Assembly (NCBI GenBank): GCA_031370485.1
Contig: JANMQK010000192.1
Span: forward strand, 1 to 5,195
DNA length: 5,195 bases
Direction of reading: 5' to 3'
Origin: JANMQK01 sp031370485
GTDB lineage: Bacteria; Acidobacteriota; Polarisedimenticolia; Gp22-AA2
Position numbers and translations under genes: made by a program. Position 1 is the first letter of the stretch; every line of letters starts with the position of its first letter. The notes beneath the pieces were generated by a model. The model did no database searches. It was given only the letters and a program-made list of their open reading frames with translations, and was not told where the DNA came from. This document shows positions 1 to 5,195 of the stretch, piece by piece.

Positions 1-44
1 AGACGATTCTGGTGCGGACCGGCCGGATTCGGCCCGTCCGATGG

Positions 45-947
45 TCAGTCGGCTCGCCCGGCGCGGGGGTCGGCGGGAAGTTCCGGGATCGGCACGAAGC
101 ACCTGGGCAGACGGCGCAGCAGTCCAAGGCCGACCACCAGCCGCCGGCCGTCCTCGAAGCCGCCATCGAGCCGCCTGTCGTCATCGGACGAACGGGAGGA
201 GGCGCGCTCCGCCACCCGGCGCGGGCCGGCGAGGTCCAGTGCGAGCATCTCGGGGCAGCCATCGATGGTCGTCGCCTTGGCCGCCTCGACCCCGCGGGCA
301 AACCCGGCGAGGTAGTCCGGGTCGGGACTCATGCCGCTGGCGATCTCGGAGGTCGCCTCGAGGGCCCTGTCGAGCCGCGCCTGGACGAGATCGTTCTGCT
401 GGCGTGCTTTCCAGGCGGCGTGCGCCGCCAGGGTCCGATTGTAGTCGGCCGGGTAGGGATCGCGGACGCGGCGGTTCCAGGCCCGAGAACGCCGCGCATC
501 CTGGGCGGTAGGATAGCGCTCCAGCACGTCGGCCACCGCTCGTTCGATTCCCGCGATGTCATCGCCGCGCACCATCTCCCGCGGCACCTCGATATCCATC
601 TCGACACGGCAGCCCGCCTCGTCGAGCAGGGTGAACGGCCCGTCGTGGCGCGACAGGAGCAGCGGCTCGGCGAGGGAGAGGCGCAGCTCGAGCCGTGCCC
701 GTTTCGCGTCGACCTTGTCAACCTTGGCCAGCTCGCCGGGCGCGAACCGGACGCGCCCGCGGCTGCTGACCAACCTGCCATTGATGTCGTTGTCGTTGTA
801 GGCGCCCAGGCAGTCGGAATAAGTTTCCACCATCGTGACGACCCAGGCACCCCGCCACCGGCCCTCGAGGGTCCGGTCGAGATCGGCAGCCAAGGACGGA
901 ACGCACAGGGCCAGCCAGGCCGTGGCGACCGCGAGGATGCGCTTCAT
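45..947 (-). CDS. Secreted protein of unknown function with N-terminal signal peptide
   Basis: I do not recognise the family. The start at 947 gives a 300-residue protein that opens with a classic signal peptide: MKR, a hydrophobic core (about residues 4-19) and a likely signal peptidase I site after SLA or LAA (residues 18-21), so it is probably periplasmic or exported. An AGGGGG ribosome site lies 6 bases upstream; an in-frame ATG at 965 would add only MRRGSS before the signal peptide and is less likely. Residues about 25-125 look beta-rich and hold Cys46 and Cys113, a possible disulfide pair. Residues about 130-225 are mainly helical and charged, ending in a DYLAGFARGVEAAK segment followed by Cys231. 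The last 60 residues are rich in Arg, Asp and Leu and contain Cys283; third-position GC stays high to the stop, so I see no frameshift. No catalytic motif is visible. The gene has its own likely promoter (1007-1035). The long open frame on the opposite strand is a GC-driven shadow. Confidence 0.75.
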   Translation of the reverse strand: MKRILAVATAWLALCVPSLAADLDRTLEGRWRGAWVVTMVETYSDCLGAYNDNDINGRLVSSRGRVRFAPGELAKVDKVDAKRARLELRLSLAEPLLLSRHDGPFTLLDEAGCRVEMDIEVPREMVRGDDIAGIERAVADVLERYPTAQDARRSRAWNRRVRDPYPADYNRTLAAHAAWKARQQNDLVQARLDRALEATSEIASGMSPDPDYLAGFARGVEAAKATTIDGCPEMLALDLAGPRRVAERASSRSSDDDRRLDGGFEDGRRLVVGLGLLRRLPRCFVPIPELPADPRAGRAD

Positions 948-953
948 CGAGGA

Positions 954-968
954 CCCCCTTCGCAAGGG
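954..968 (-). promoter_or_regulatory. Ribosome binding site within a small hairpin ahead of the secreted-protein gene
   Basis: Read on the minus strand, CCCTT (968-964), loop GCG (963-961) and AAGGG (960-956) form a perfect 5-bp stem. Its 3' arm is part of the Shine-Dalgarno stretch AAGGGGG (960-954), which sits 6 bases before the ATG at 947. The ribosome site is seen directly. That the hairpin limits translation is only inference, because the stem is short. Confidence 0.45.
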
Positions 969-1006
969 CGGACCGCACCTTCCGGCCGGCCGATGCTCCG
1001 GAGTTG

Positions 1007-1035
1007 AACTTAAGGCTGCATCCCGGGGGAGTCAA
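1007..1035 (-). promoter_or_regulatory. Sigma70-type promoter for the secreted-protein gene
   Basis: On the minus strand, TTGACT (1035-1030) matches the -35 consensus at five of six positions. A 17-base spacer follows, then TAAGTT (1012-1007), which keeps the key T, A and final T of the -10 box. Transcription would start near 1000, giving a leader of about 50 bases. The site lies in the gap after the dodecin stop, so the secreted protein can be expressed independently of dodecin. Confidence 0.6.
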
Positions 1036-1056
1036 CCGCGCCGGGCCGCGCGGGCG

Positions 1057-1272
1057 CTATTCGTTGCCCTTGTACTTGAACGACACCTTCACCTTGGCAC
1101 GGTAGGCGCGAACCTTCCCGTTCTCGACTTTCAGGTCGAGCTCAGTGACCCTGGCGATACGCAGGTCCCGCAGGCTCTTGGATGCCGTGGCGACCGCGGC
1201 GGCCGCCGCCTTCTCCCACGATTCGGTGCTGCTGCCCACGAGCTCGATGATCTTGTAGACGCTCTCCGGCAT
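1057..1272 (-). CDS. Dodecin-family protein, SecE2 (calcium dodecin)-like type
   Basis: This is a 71-residue protein of normal dodecin length. Dodecins are small beta-alpha-beta-beta proteins that assemble into hollow dodecamers; many bind and buffer flavins in the cytoplasm. The sequence shows the family pattern: SVYKIIELVGSS strand and turn (4-15), SWEKAA opening the single helix (18-23), then LRIARVTELDLKV and RAYRAKVKVSFKY strands (37-49, 55-67). In flavin-binding dodecins the second strand starts with a DWFEV-type segment whose Trp stacks on flavin; here the aligned stretch is RIARV, with no Trp. From memory, the overall pattern resembles Mycobacterium tuberculosis Rv0379 (SecE2), described as a calcium dodecin, more than flavin dodecins. 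I chose the start at 1272 because AGGAG lies 6 bases upstream and the family begins here; the longer frame to 1422 adds 50 low-complexity Arg/Pro/Ala residues. It is transcribed divergently from the rodZ-like gene. Family assignment is firm; ligand is uncertain. Confidence 0.93.
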   Translation of the reverse strand: MPESVYKIIELVGSSTESWEKAAAAAVATASKSLRDLRIARVTELDLKVENGKVRAYRAKVKVSFKYKGNE

Positions 1273-1415
1273 CGCGTTCTCCTCTCGCCCCGCAGGGCCT
1301 GACGGCCGCGCCGACGGCGGTGCCGACGGGCCGGACGCAGCATCATACCGTGCCGGGGCGCGTGGCGGAGAGCGGCGTGCGGACAAGCCGGGAGGACGGC
1401 GGGCCCGCGCCGGTT

Positions 1416-1444
1416 TTGACAAAGCCCGACCCCTTACCTATCAT
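1416..1444 (+). promoter_or_regulatory. Near-consensus sigma70 promoter for the rodZ-pilZ operon
   Basis: A perfect -35 box TTGACA (1416-1421) is followed by a 17-base spacer and TATCAT (1439-1444), five of six matches to the -10 consensus. The start point would be near 1451, giving a leader of about 50 bases before the ATG at 1504. It lies in a locally AT-richer patch of the divergent intergenic region and points into the rodZ-like gene, so it is the likely promoter of the three-gene operon. I see no clear operator repeat around it. Confidence 0.75.
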
Positions 1445-1503
1445 CAAGTGACCGGACCATCCAGACCGGCACGACGGCCTTTGTTCCCGAGGATATCCGC
1501 GCG

Positions 1504-2892
1504 ATGGCGAGCTTTGGCGAAACACTCAAGCGCGAGCGCGAGACACGCAACATCTCGCTACGCGAGGTCGCGAGCGCCACCAGGATCAACCTCCGCTACA
1601 TCGAGGCTCTCGAGGAGAACCGCTTCGAGATCCTGCCGGGGGGCGTGTTCAACAAGGGATTTGTCCGCGCCTGCGCGAACCACCTGGGTCTTGACGGCGA
1701 AGCGATGGTAGGACACTACCTGCGGGAGGTCGCCCAGCGCTCGGCGCCGGGGATCGCCGTTCCCGCAGCCGCCCAGCCCGCGCCCGTCCCGGCTGTGGCG
1801 GCCCCGGCCGCTTCCGCCCCCGGCGCCGCCCGGCCGGCCGTTTTTTCCATCGCGCCTGCACAGCCCGCGGTTCTGCCGCCGGCCCCCTCACAACCCATGG
1901 CGGCTCCTCACACCGCCGCTCCCCCTTCTGCCGCCCGCGTGATGGAGCATTCGAGATCCCCGACCATCACGTTCGCGACCGAGGAGCCCCCTCCGCCCAG
2001 GAGATCGCGCGGACTTCTCGTGGCGCTGGCGGCCGTCGCGGCCGCGAGCCTCATCCCCCTCGCGTTCAAAATTTTCTCAGCCCCGGAAGGCTCCTCGGGG
2101 CTGGAGACTCTCCCGGCGTGGCCGGAGACGACGCGCGAGGCCTCGGAGAGAGCGCCCGCCGCGCCTCCGCTCGCGGGTTTTGAAGCCCCGGAGGCGGTCG
2201 GGGCGACCCGAACCCCCGAGCCGGCGGCCGCCGCCGAGGAGAAGGGCTGGCTCCGCCCCGAACCGGTTCCCCCGGCGCCCACGAACGCGGCGCCATCCGG
2301 GGAGAGACACCTTCCCGCGGTGAAGGCCGCGCCCGCGCCGACGAGGACCAGGCCCTCCCAGTCGTCCCCCCCCGGGACCACGTCGCTCGCCGGGGCGGAG
2401 CCCCCGCGGCCGGCGCCGGCGACCGCCACACCCGCACAGACCGTTTCAGCCGACACGGCCGGACCGCGGGCGGGAACCGATCGCGATGCGGAGAGCCCTC
2501 CGGTCGTCAGGCGTGCGGTCCCCGCCCCGGCGCTCGCGGCGGGTGGCCCCGCGGCCCGGCCGCATCCGGGAACCCCGGGCGCCGCCGCCCCGCAGCCGGA
2601 GACGATGTCCGTGCAGATCGAATCGACCAGGAGGTCCTGGGTCTACCTGTTCTGCGACTCGAGAGAGGTCATCGATCGCAACATGCTCCCCGGCGAATCG
2701 CTGAGATTCGACTGCCTGAGCGTGATACGGGTGAGCGCCCGCGACGCCGGCGCCGTTCGCCTGGCGATCAACGGGGCCCGCTGCATGCCTCTGGGTGATG
2801 ACGGGGCCGAGGTGTACGGCTACACCATCCGGATCGACGATTTCCGCCTGATATGCCCGCGGCGCGTCCCGGCCGGCGGCGGCCGGCCTTGA
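1504..2892 (+). CDS. rodZ: RodZ-like membrane protein: N-terminal HTH, one TM helix, C-terminal DUF4115-type domain
   Basis: RodZ is an inner-membrane protein that binds MreB through a cytoplasmic helix-turn-helix domain and helps organise cell-wall elongation. Here (462 residues) the HTH domain spans about 1-75: FGETLKRERE, then ISLREVASATRI, then YIEALEENRFEILPGGVFNKGFVRACANHLGLD, the usual RodZ pattern. A Pro/Ala-rich cytoplasmic linker (about 80-165) leads to basic residues RRSR (166-169) and one membrane helix (about 170-191). A very long Pro/Ala/Glu-rich extracytoplasmic linker (about 195-365) joins this to a C-terminal beta domain (about 367-453) with SWVYLFCD, LPGESLRF and a VRLAINGA segment like the RodZ C-terminal domain. 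It is longer than E. coli RodZ (337 residues), mostly through the linkers. The C-terminal domain has four Cys (384, 404, 427, 451), possible disulfides. GAGGA lies 10 bases before the ATG. First gene of the operon, 39 bases before pilZ. RodZ homologues in some bacteria also act on DNA or RNA, so the exact role is inferred. Confidence 0.85.
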   Translation: MASFGETLKRERETRNISLREVASATRINLRYIEALEENRFEILPGGVFNKGFVRACANHLGLDGEAMVGHYLREVAQRSAPGIAVPAAAQPAPVPAVAAPAASAPGAARPAVFSIAPAQPAVLPPAPSQPMAAPHTAAPPSAARVMEHSRSPTITFATEEPPPPRRSRGLLVALAAVAAASLIPLAFKIFSAPEGSSGLETLPAWPETTREASERAPAAPPLAGFEAPEAVGATRTPEPAAAAEEKGWLRPEPVPPAPTNAAPSGERHLPAVKAAPAPTRTRPSQSSPPGTTSLAGAEPPRPAPATATPAQTVSADTAGPRAGTDRDAESPPVVRRAVPAPALAAGGPAARPHPGTPGAAAPQPETMSVQIESTRRSWVYLFCDSREVIDRNMLPGESLRFDCLSVIRVSARDAGAVRLAINGARCMPLGDDGAEVYGYTIRIDDFRLICPRRVPAGGGRP

Positions 2893-2931
2893 GCCGTCCG
2901 GCCAAGGGCCTCTCCCGGGCGGAGCCGATCG

Positions 2932-3567
2932 ATGCCTGTGAGTGACGGGGGAAGACGCAGGCGACCCCGGATCCCTCGGCTCCTCCCGGTCCGATTCGGC
3001 ACCGAGGCCCGGATGCACAATGGCACCGTCCTCGACATCTCCGAAGGCGGGCTGCGGATCAAGAGCGGGGACTCCTTCCCCGCCCGATCCCTCCTGTCGG
3101 TGTTCGTCAAGTTCCCCCGCCAGACCTTCCGGCTGCACGCCCGCGTCGAGTGGGCCGGAGATCCTCCCTCCACCATGGGGCTTTCCTTCGTCGACCCCAC
3201 GCCGGGCCTGAGCGCCTCCTACAGAGCCTGGGTGAACGAGGTGAGGGAATCGGGCGTGGGCGGCGGACCCTCCTCCTCCGAGGGGATTCCGAAGCCGGCC
3301 GCACTCTCCGAACCCTCCGTCGCGGCTCCGGAACCGAAGCGGGAGCCGGATGCCATGGCCCCGGAGGGTCCCGTGCGGCGCCGCCTCGAGACCCGTGGAG
3401 GCCTTGCCTACGACGTGCTGGTCGATCGAAGGAAGGGGACCTGGATCCTGACAATTTTCCAGTCGCCGCGCCCTCTCGGTATCCGGGAACCTGATTTTGA
3501 AGCCACATTCCCGGACTACGCCTCCGTCGACAGGGCCCTGCGTGATTTCCTGAGCGTGCGATCGTGA
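2932..3567 (+). CDS. PilZ-domain (c-di-GMP receptor-like) protein with an unassigned C-terminal domain
   Basis: PilZ domains bind cyclic di-GMP and pass the signal to motility, adhesion, exopolysaccharide or envelope machinery. In this 211-residue cytoplasmic protein the PilZ domain covers about residues 8-105. Both ligand motifs are present: RxxxR as R9-R13 within an RRRRPR run, and DxSxxG as D35-I-S37-E-G-G40. LPVRFG after the first motif and RVEWAGDP...MGLSFVD further on are typical PilZ strands. A Ser/Pro/Ala linker (about 108-147) follows, then about 60 residues (149-211) with a beta-hairpin-like YDVLVDRRKGTWILTIF and a terminal helix SVDRALRDFLS. I cannot place this second part in a family. 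GGAG lies 8 bases before the ATG. The gene follows rodZ by 39 bases, and its TGA overlaps the longest start of the next gene by 4 bases. Retention of both motifs suggests ligand binding is intact; the downstream target is unknown. Confidence 0.88.
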   Translation: MPVSDGGRRRRPRIPRLLPVRFGTEARMHNGTVLDISEGGLRIKSGDSFPARSLLSVFVKFPRQTFRLHARVEWAGDPPSTMGLSFVDPTPGLSASYRAWVNEVRESGVGGGPSSSEGIPKPAALSEPSVAAPEPKREPDAMAPEGPVRRRLETRGGLAYDVLVDRRKGTWILTIFQSPRPLGIREPDFEATFPDYASVDRALRDFLSVRS

Positions 3568-4076
3568 AAGGTGAAGGGTCGGTGTCCGGGAATGCGGGGA
3601 CGACCGAGCGCTGCTCGGGATGCGGCTTGGCGGTCGCGGGCGGCACGGCCGGGTGCCAGGCGATCATGGATGAGCTACTGGCCCGGGACTTCAGCGATGC
3701 CGCCTACTTCCGGGTCCACCGCATGCTCGTGGACACCTACGCCCTGCAGCACCCGGACCGCTACTGCGTATCGGCCAAGTCGGCGGCGGCGCACCTGTCC
3801 GGCCTGTGCATGCTGATCGAACGCGGCGGCAGCAAGGCCGTGGGCAGCGAATCGCTAAGGCGCTGGCTGAACGGCCCCGCCCGCATCGAGAAGCCGGCTT
3901 TCCCTGCCCATCGTGGAACCCTCACCATCGATGAGGCGCGCTCGGCCGCGACACCGGAGGCCTACGCCCAGGCGGTGGAACGGTGGGCGCGATCGACATG
4001 GGCTGCTTACGCGGCCCTGCATGCCAGGGCCCGCGCCTGGATCCAGCAGGCGCTCTCGGAACGCGGGAAGGGTTAG
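3564..4076 (+). CDS. DUF5946-like Cys/His-rich protein
   Basis: This 170-residue soluble protein has no signal peptide or membrane helix. Its layout matches my recollection of the uncharacterised DUF5946 family: an N-terminal CSGCG pair (C17, C20) and C31, then LLARDFSDAAYFRVHRMLVDTYALQHP (about 38-64) with H52 and H63, and CVSAKSAAAHLSGLCMLIERG with C68, H77 and C82. The clustered Cys and His could bind a metal such as zinc; that is inference. The C-terminal half is helical and Ala/Arg/Trp-rich. The longest start is a GTG at 3564 in a GTGA overlap with the pilZ stop, which suggests translational coupling. A second GTG at 3582 has a better ribosome site (AGGTGA, 7-base spacer) and removes six residues before the Cys pair, so it may be the true start. 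It is the last gene of the operon, with no clear terminator before the convergent gene. No biochemical function is known to me. Confidence 0.8.
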   Translation: MKGEGSVSGNAGTTERCSGCGLAVAGGTAGCQAIMDELLARDFSDAAYFRVHRMLVDTYALQHPDRYCVSAKSAAAHLSGLCMLIERGGSKAVGSESLRRWLNGPARIEKPAFPAHRGTLTIDEARSAATPEAYAQAVERWARSTWAAYAALHARARAWIQQALSERGKG

Positions 4077-4128
4077 GCCGGGGAAGGGCCTGGACCGGGA
4101 AGGCTCACGCGCGAAAGGGGCTCAGAGC
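4065..4128 (+). repeat. Weak 16-base tandem repeat in the convergent gene junction
   Basis: GGGAAGGG begins at 4065 and 4081 and GGGAAGG at 4097, exactly 16 bases apart; a decayed GAAAGGGG starts at 4113. The remaining half of each unit is only loosely similar (units 1 and 2 agree at about 11 of 16 bases). It spans the end of the DUF5946-like gene, the 45-base gap and the last codons of xth. This could be chance in GC-rich DNA. Confidence 0.3.
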
Positions 4129-4892
4129 TCGGCGATCACCGGGGCGTGGTCCGAGGGAGTGAGCTCGTCTTTCTTCTTGCGGTAGTCCCGATCGATGGTC
4201 ACCGAGCGGACACGGGGCAGCACGCTTTGCGTGCCCAGCAGGAAATCCAGCCGCAGCCCCTGGTTGCGATGAAATGCTCCCGCCCGGTAGTCCCACCAGC
4301 TGAATTCGCGCTCCTCCGGGTGTTTCGCCCGGAAGAGGTCCGCAAAGCCCCAGTCGAGCAGACGCTGGTAGCGGGCCCGCTCGTCCTCGGTGTGGAAGAT
4401 CGTTCCCTTGAGCTGTTCCTCGCTCCAGCTATCGAGGGGGGCGGGGCAGATGTTGAAATCGCCGCACAGGATCGCCGGGCGCTCCGGGCGATGACGGCTC
4501 TCAAGATGATCCCGCAGAGCCTCGAACCACGCGAGCTTGCGAGGAAAATCGTCGTGGCCGACGTGCTTGCCGTTGGGACAGTAGACGGTCGTGAACGAGA
4601 GATCCCCGATGTCAGCGGTGATGAGCCGCGCCCCGAACTCTTCCTGACCCGGAAGCCCCGTCTGCGTGACGACCGGGTTCTCGCGGCTCAGGATCGCGAC
4701 CCCGTTCCAGCTCTTCTGGCCATGCACGACCGCGCGGTAGCCCTCGGCCTGCAGGACCTCGTGCGGGAAAAGATCGTCGGTGAGCTTCAGCTCCTGGAGC
4801 CCGACCACGTCGGGGCGCCTCTCCCGCAGCCATAGCAGGAGCAGGTCGAGCCGCGCCCTCATCCCGTTGACGTTCCAGGTCGCCACGCGCAC
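4122..4892 (-). CDS. xthA: Exodeoxyribonuclease III (XthA-type AP endonuclease)
   Basis: This enzyme family cuts DNA at abasic sites and removes 3' blocking groups and nucleotides from duplex DNA in base-excision repair, using a divalent metal. From the GTG at 4892 the protein has 256 residues (E. coli XthA has 268), and the active-site signatures of the endonuclease/exonuclease/phosphatase fold occur in order: WNVNG with Asn7, LQELK with metal ligand Glu34, YCPNG with Tyr104, CGDFN with Asp145 and Asn147, WWDYR and RLDFLLGT (199-221), and SDHAP with Asp248-His249. The first ten residues align without gap to E. coli XthA (N7, E34), which supports this start. The ATG at 4952 would overlap the upstream gene by about 49 bases and add 20 atypical residues. 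No good ribosome site precedes 4892; a GAGGT lies 15 bases upstream, so translation may be coupled to the transporter gene ending 11 bases earlier. All key residues are present, so it should be active. Confidence 0.95.
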   Translation of the reverse strand: MRVATWNVNGMRARLDLLLLWLRERRPDVVGLQELKLTDDLFPHEVLQAEGYRAVVHGQKSWNGVAILSRENPVVTQTGLPGQEEFGARLITADIGDLSFTTVYCPNGKHVGHDDFPRKLAWFEALRDHLESRHRPERPAILCGDFNICPAPLDSWSEEQLKGTIFHTEDERARYQRLLDWGFADLFRAKHPEEREFSWWDYRAGAFHRNQGLRLDFLLGTQSVLPRVRSVTIDRDYRKKKDELTPSDHAPVIAEL

Positions 4893-4903
4893 GGGAATGC
4901 CCG

Positions 4904-5195
4904 TCAGACCTCGAGCTCTTTGAACTCGCCAATTGTCTTCGTGAACATCCACATGGCGCCGACTCCGACCACCATGTGCGCCGCGAGGACGTACCAGACG
5001 TACTCGGGGTGGTCCAGCGTGCGGAAATGCCCGTAGAGCGTCGTGTAGATCGGCCCGCTCGCCGTGGCCCCTACCGCGGTGGCGAGGAAGTTGGCCCCCA
5101 TGTACATCCCCGCCTTCTCCTTGGGGGCGATCCAGGTGATGTACTCCTGGATCCGCGGGGAGGCGATCATCTCGCCGACGGCGAAGAGCGCGATG
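4904..5195 (-). CDS. C-terminal part of an MFS-type (possibly POT-like) transporter, cut by the window edge
   Basis: The reading frame is open from the window edge to a TGA at 4904-4906 and encodes the last 96 residues of a membrane transporter; the start lies outside. It begins in a hydrophobic IALFAVGE segment and continues with EMIASPRIQEYITWIAPKEK, resembling the GE..SP...AP loop pattern between helices in the C-terminal half of proton-dependent oligopeptide (POT) and related major-facilitator transporters. Two more membrane helices follow: MGANFLATAVGATASGPIY and WYVLAAHMVVGVGAMWMF. A short charged cytoplasmic tail, TKTIGEFKELEV, ends the protein. The superfamily is likely; substrate cannot be told. 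The frame's internal ATG at 5170 is not the start because similarity and hydrophobicity continue upstream of it. The gene ends 11 bases before xth on the same strand, so the two are probably co-transcribed. Confidence 0.8.
   Translation of the reverse strand, partial: IALFAVGEMIASPRIQEYITWIAPKEKAGMYMGANFLATAVGATASGPIYTTLYGHFRTLDHPEYVWYVLAAHMVVGVGAMWMFTKTIGEFKELEV

Noticed and set aside
12..1007. 331-codon open frame on the plus strand opposite the secreted-protein gene
   Set aside because: It lies fully antisense to a frame with a signal peptide, ribosome site and promoter, runs through that promoter, and has low-complexity composition typical of GC-rich shadow frames.
1038..1057. GC-rich inverted repeat GCGCC...GGCGC at the end of the dodecin gene as a terminator
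   Set aside because: No T-run follows on the minus strand, and the next bases are the -35 region of the next gene's promoter, so an intrinsic terminator is not supported.
1342..1370. TATGAT on the minus strand (1347-1342) as the -10 box of a dodecin promoter
   Set aside because: The -10 match is good, but no acceptable -35 sequence lies 16-18 bases upstream and there is no extended -10 TG, so I leave the dodecin promoter unassigned.
1273..1422. 50-residue N-terminal extension of dodecin
   Set aside because: Low-complexity Arg/Pro/Ala sequence absent from the family; a strong AGGAG site sits just before the internal ATG at 1272.
1908..2456. 182-codon minus-strand open frame inside the RodZ-like gene
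   Set aside because: It mirrors the Pro/Ala-rich linker of the real gene and has no recognisable motif.
4077..4121. Bidirectional terminator between the convergent DUF5946-like and xth genes
   Set aside because: I find no stem-loop with a T-run on either strand in the 45-base gap.
4146..4835. 229-codon open frame on the plus strand opposite exonuclease III
   Set aside because: It is antisense to a gene with every catalytic motif of the XthA family; no independent coding evidence.

Overview
This is a GC-rich bacterial chromosomal window with seven protein-coding genes, tightly packed and with strong G/C preference at third codon positions. The gene set (a long Ala/Pro-rich RodZ-type protein, a PilZ protein, a DUF5946-type protein, a SecE2-type dodecin and an XthA-type exonuclease III) fits a free-living, GC-rich bacterium. 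An Acidobacteriota or myxobacterial-type source would be plausible, but that is a weak inference from general resemblance. I see no rRNA, tRNA, CRISPR array, insertion sequence, phage gene or attachment site.

Layout. Left block, minus strand: a secreted protein of unknown function (45-947) with its own likely sigma70-type promoter (1007-1035), and upstream of it a 71-residue dodecin (1057-1272). A 231-base divergent intergenic region (1273-1503) follows. It holds a near-consensus promoter (1416-1444) firing rightward. Central block, plus strand: three closely spaced genes that look like one operon. They are a RodZ-like membrane protein (1504-2892), a PilZ-domain protein (2932-3567) and a DUF5946-like Cys/His-rich protein (3564-4076) whose longest start overlaps the pilZ stop by 4 bases. 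Right block, minus strand, convergent: exonuclease III (4122-4892), preceded after 11 bases by the 3' end of an MFS/POT-type transporter that runs off the window (4904-5195).

How the parts may work together: RodZ proteins couple the MreB cytoskeleton to cell-wall elongation, and PilZ domains are c-di-GMP receptors. The central operon may therefore link second-messenger signalling to envelope or shape control, with the DUF5946-like protein as an uncharacterised partner. This is inference from adjacency. The left and right blocks look like ordinary housekeeping or stress genes (dodecin, DNA repair) next to lineage-specific ones. I do not find a clear novel multi-gene system. The items most worth a second look are the RodZ-PilZ-DUF5946 operon, the unassigned C-terminal domain of the PilZ protein, the secreted protein of unknown function, and the dodecin that lacks the flavin-stacking tryptophan.
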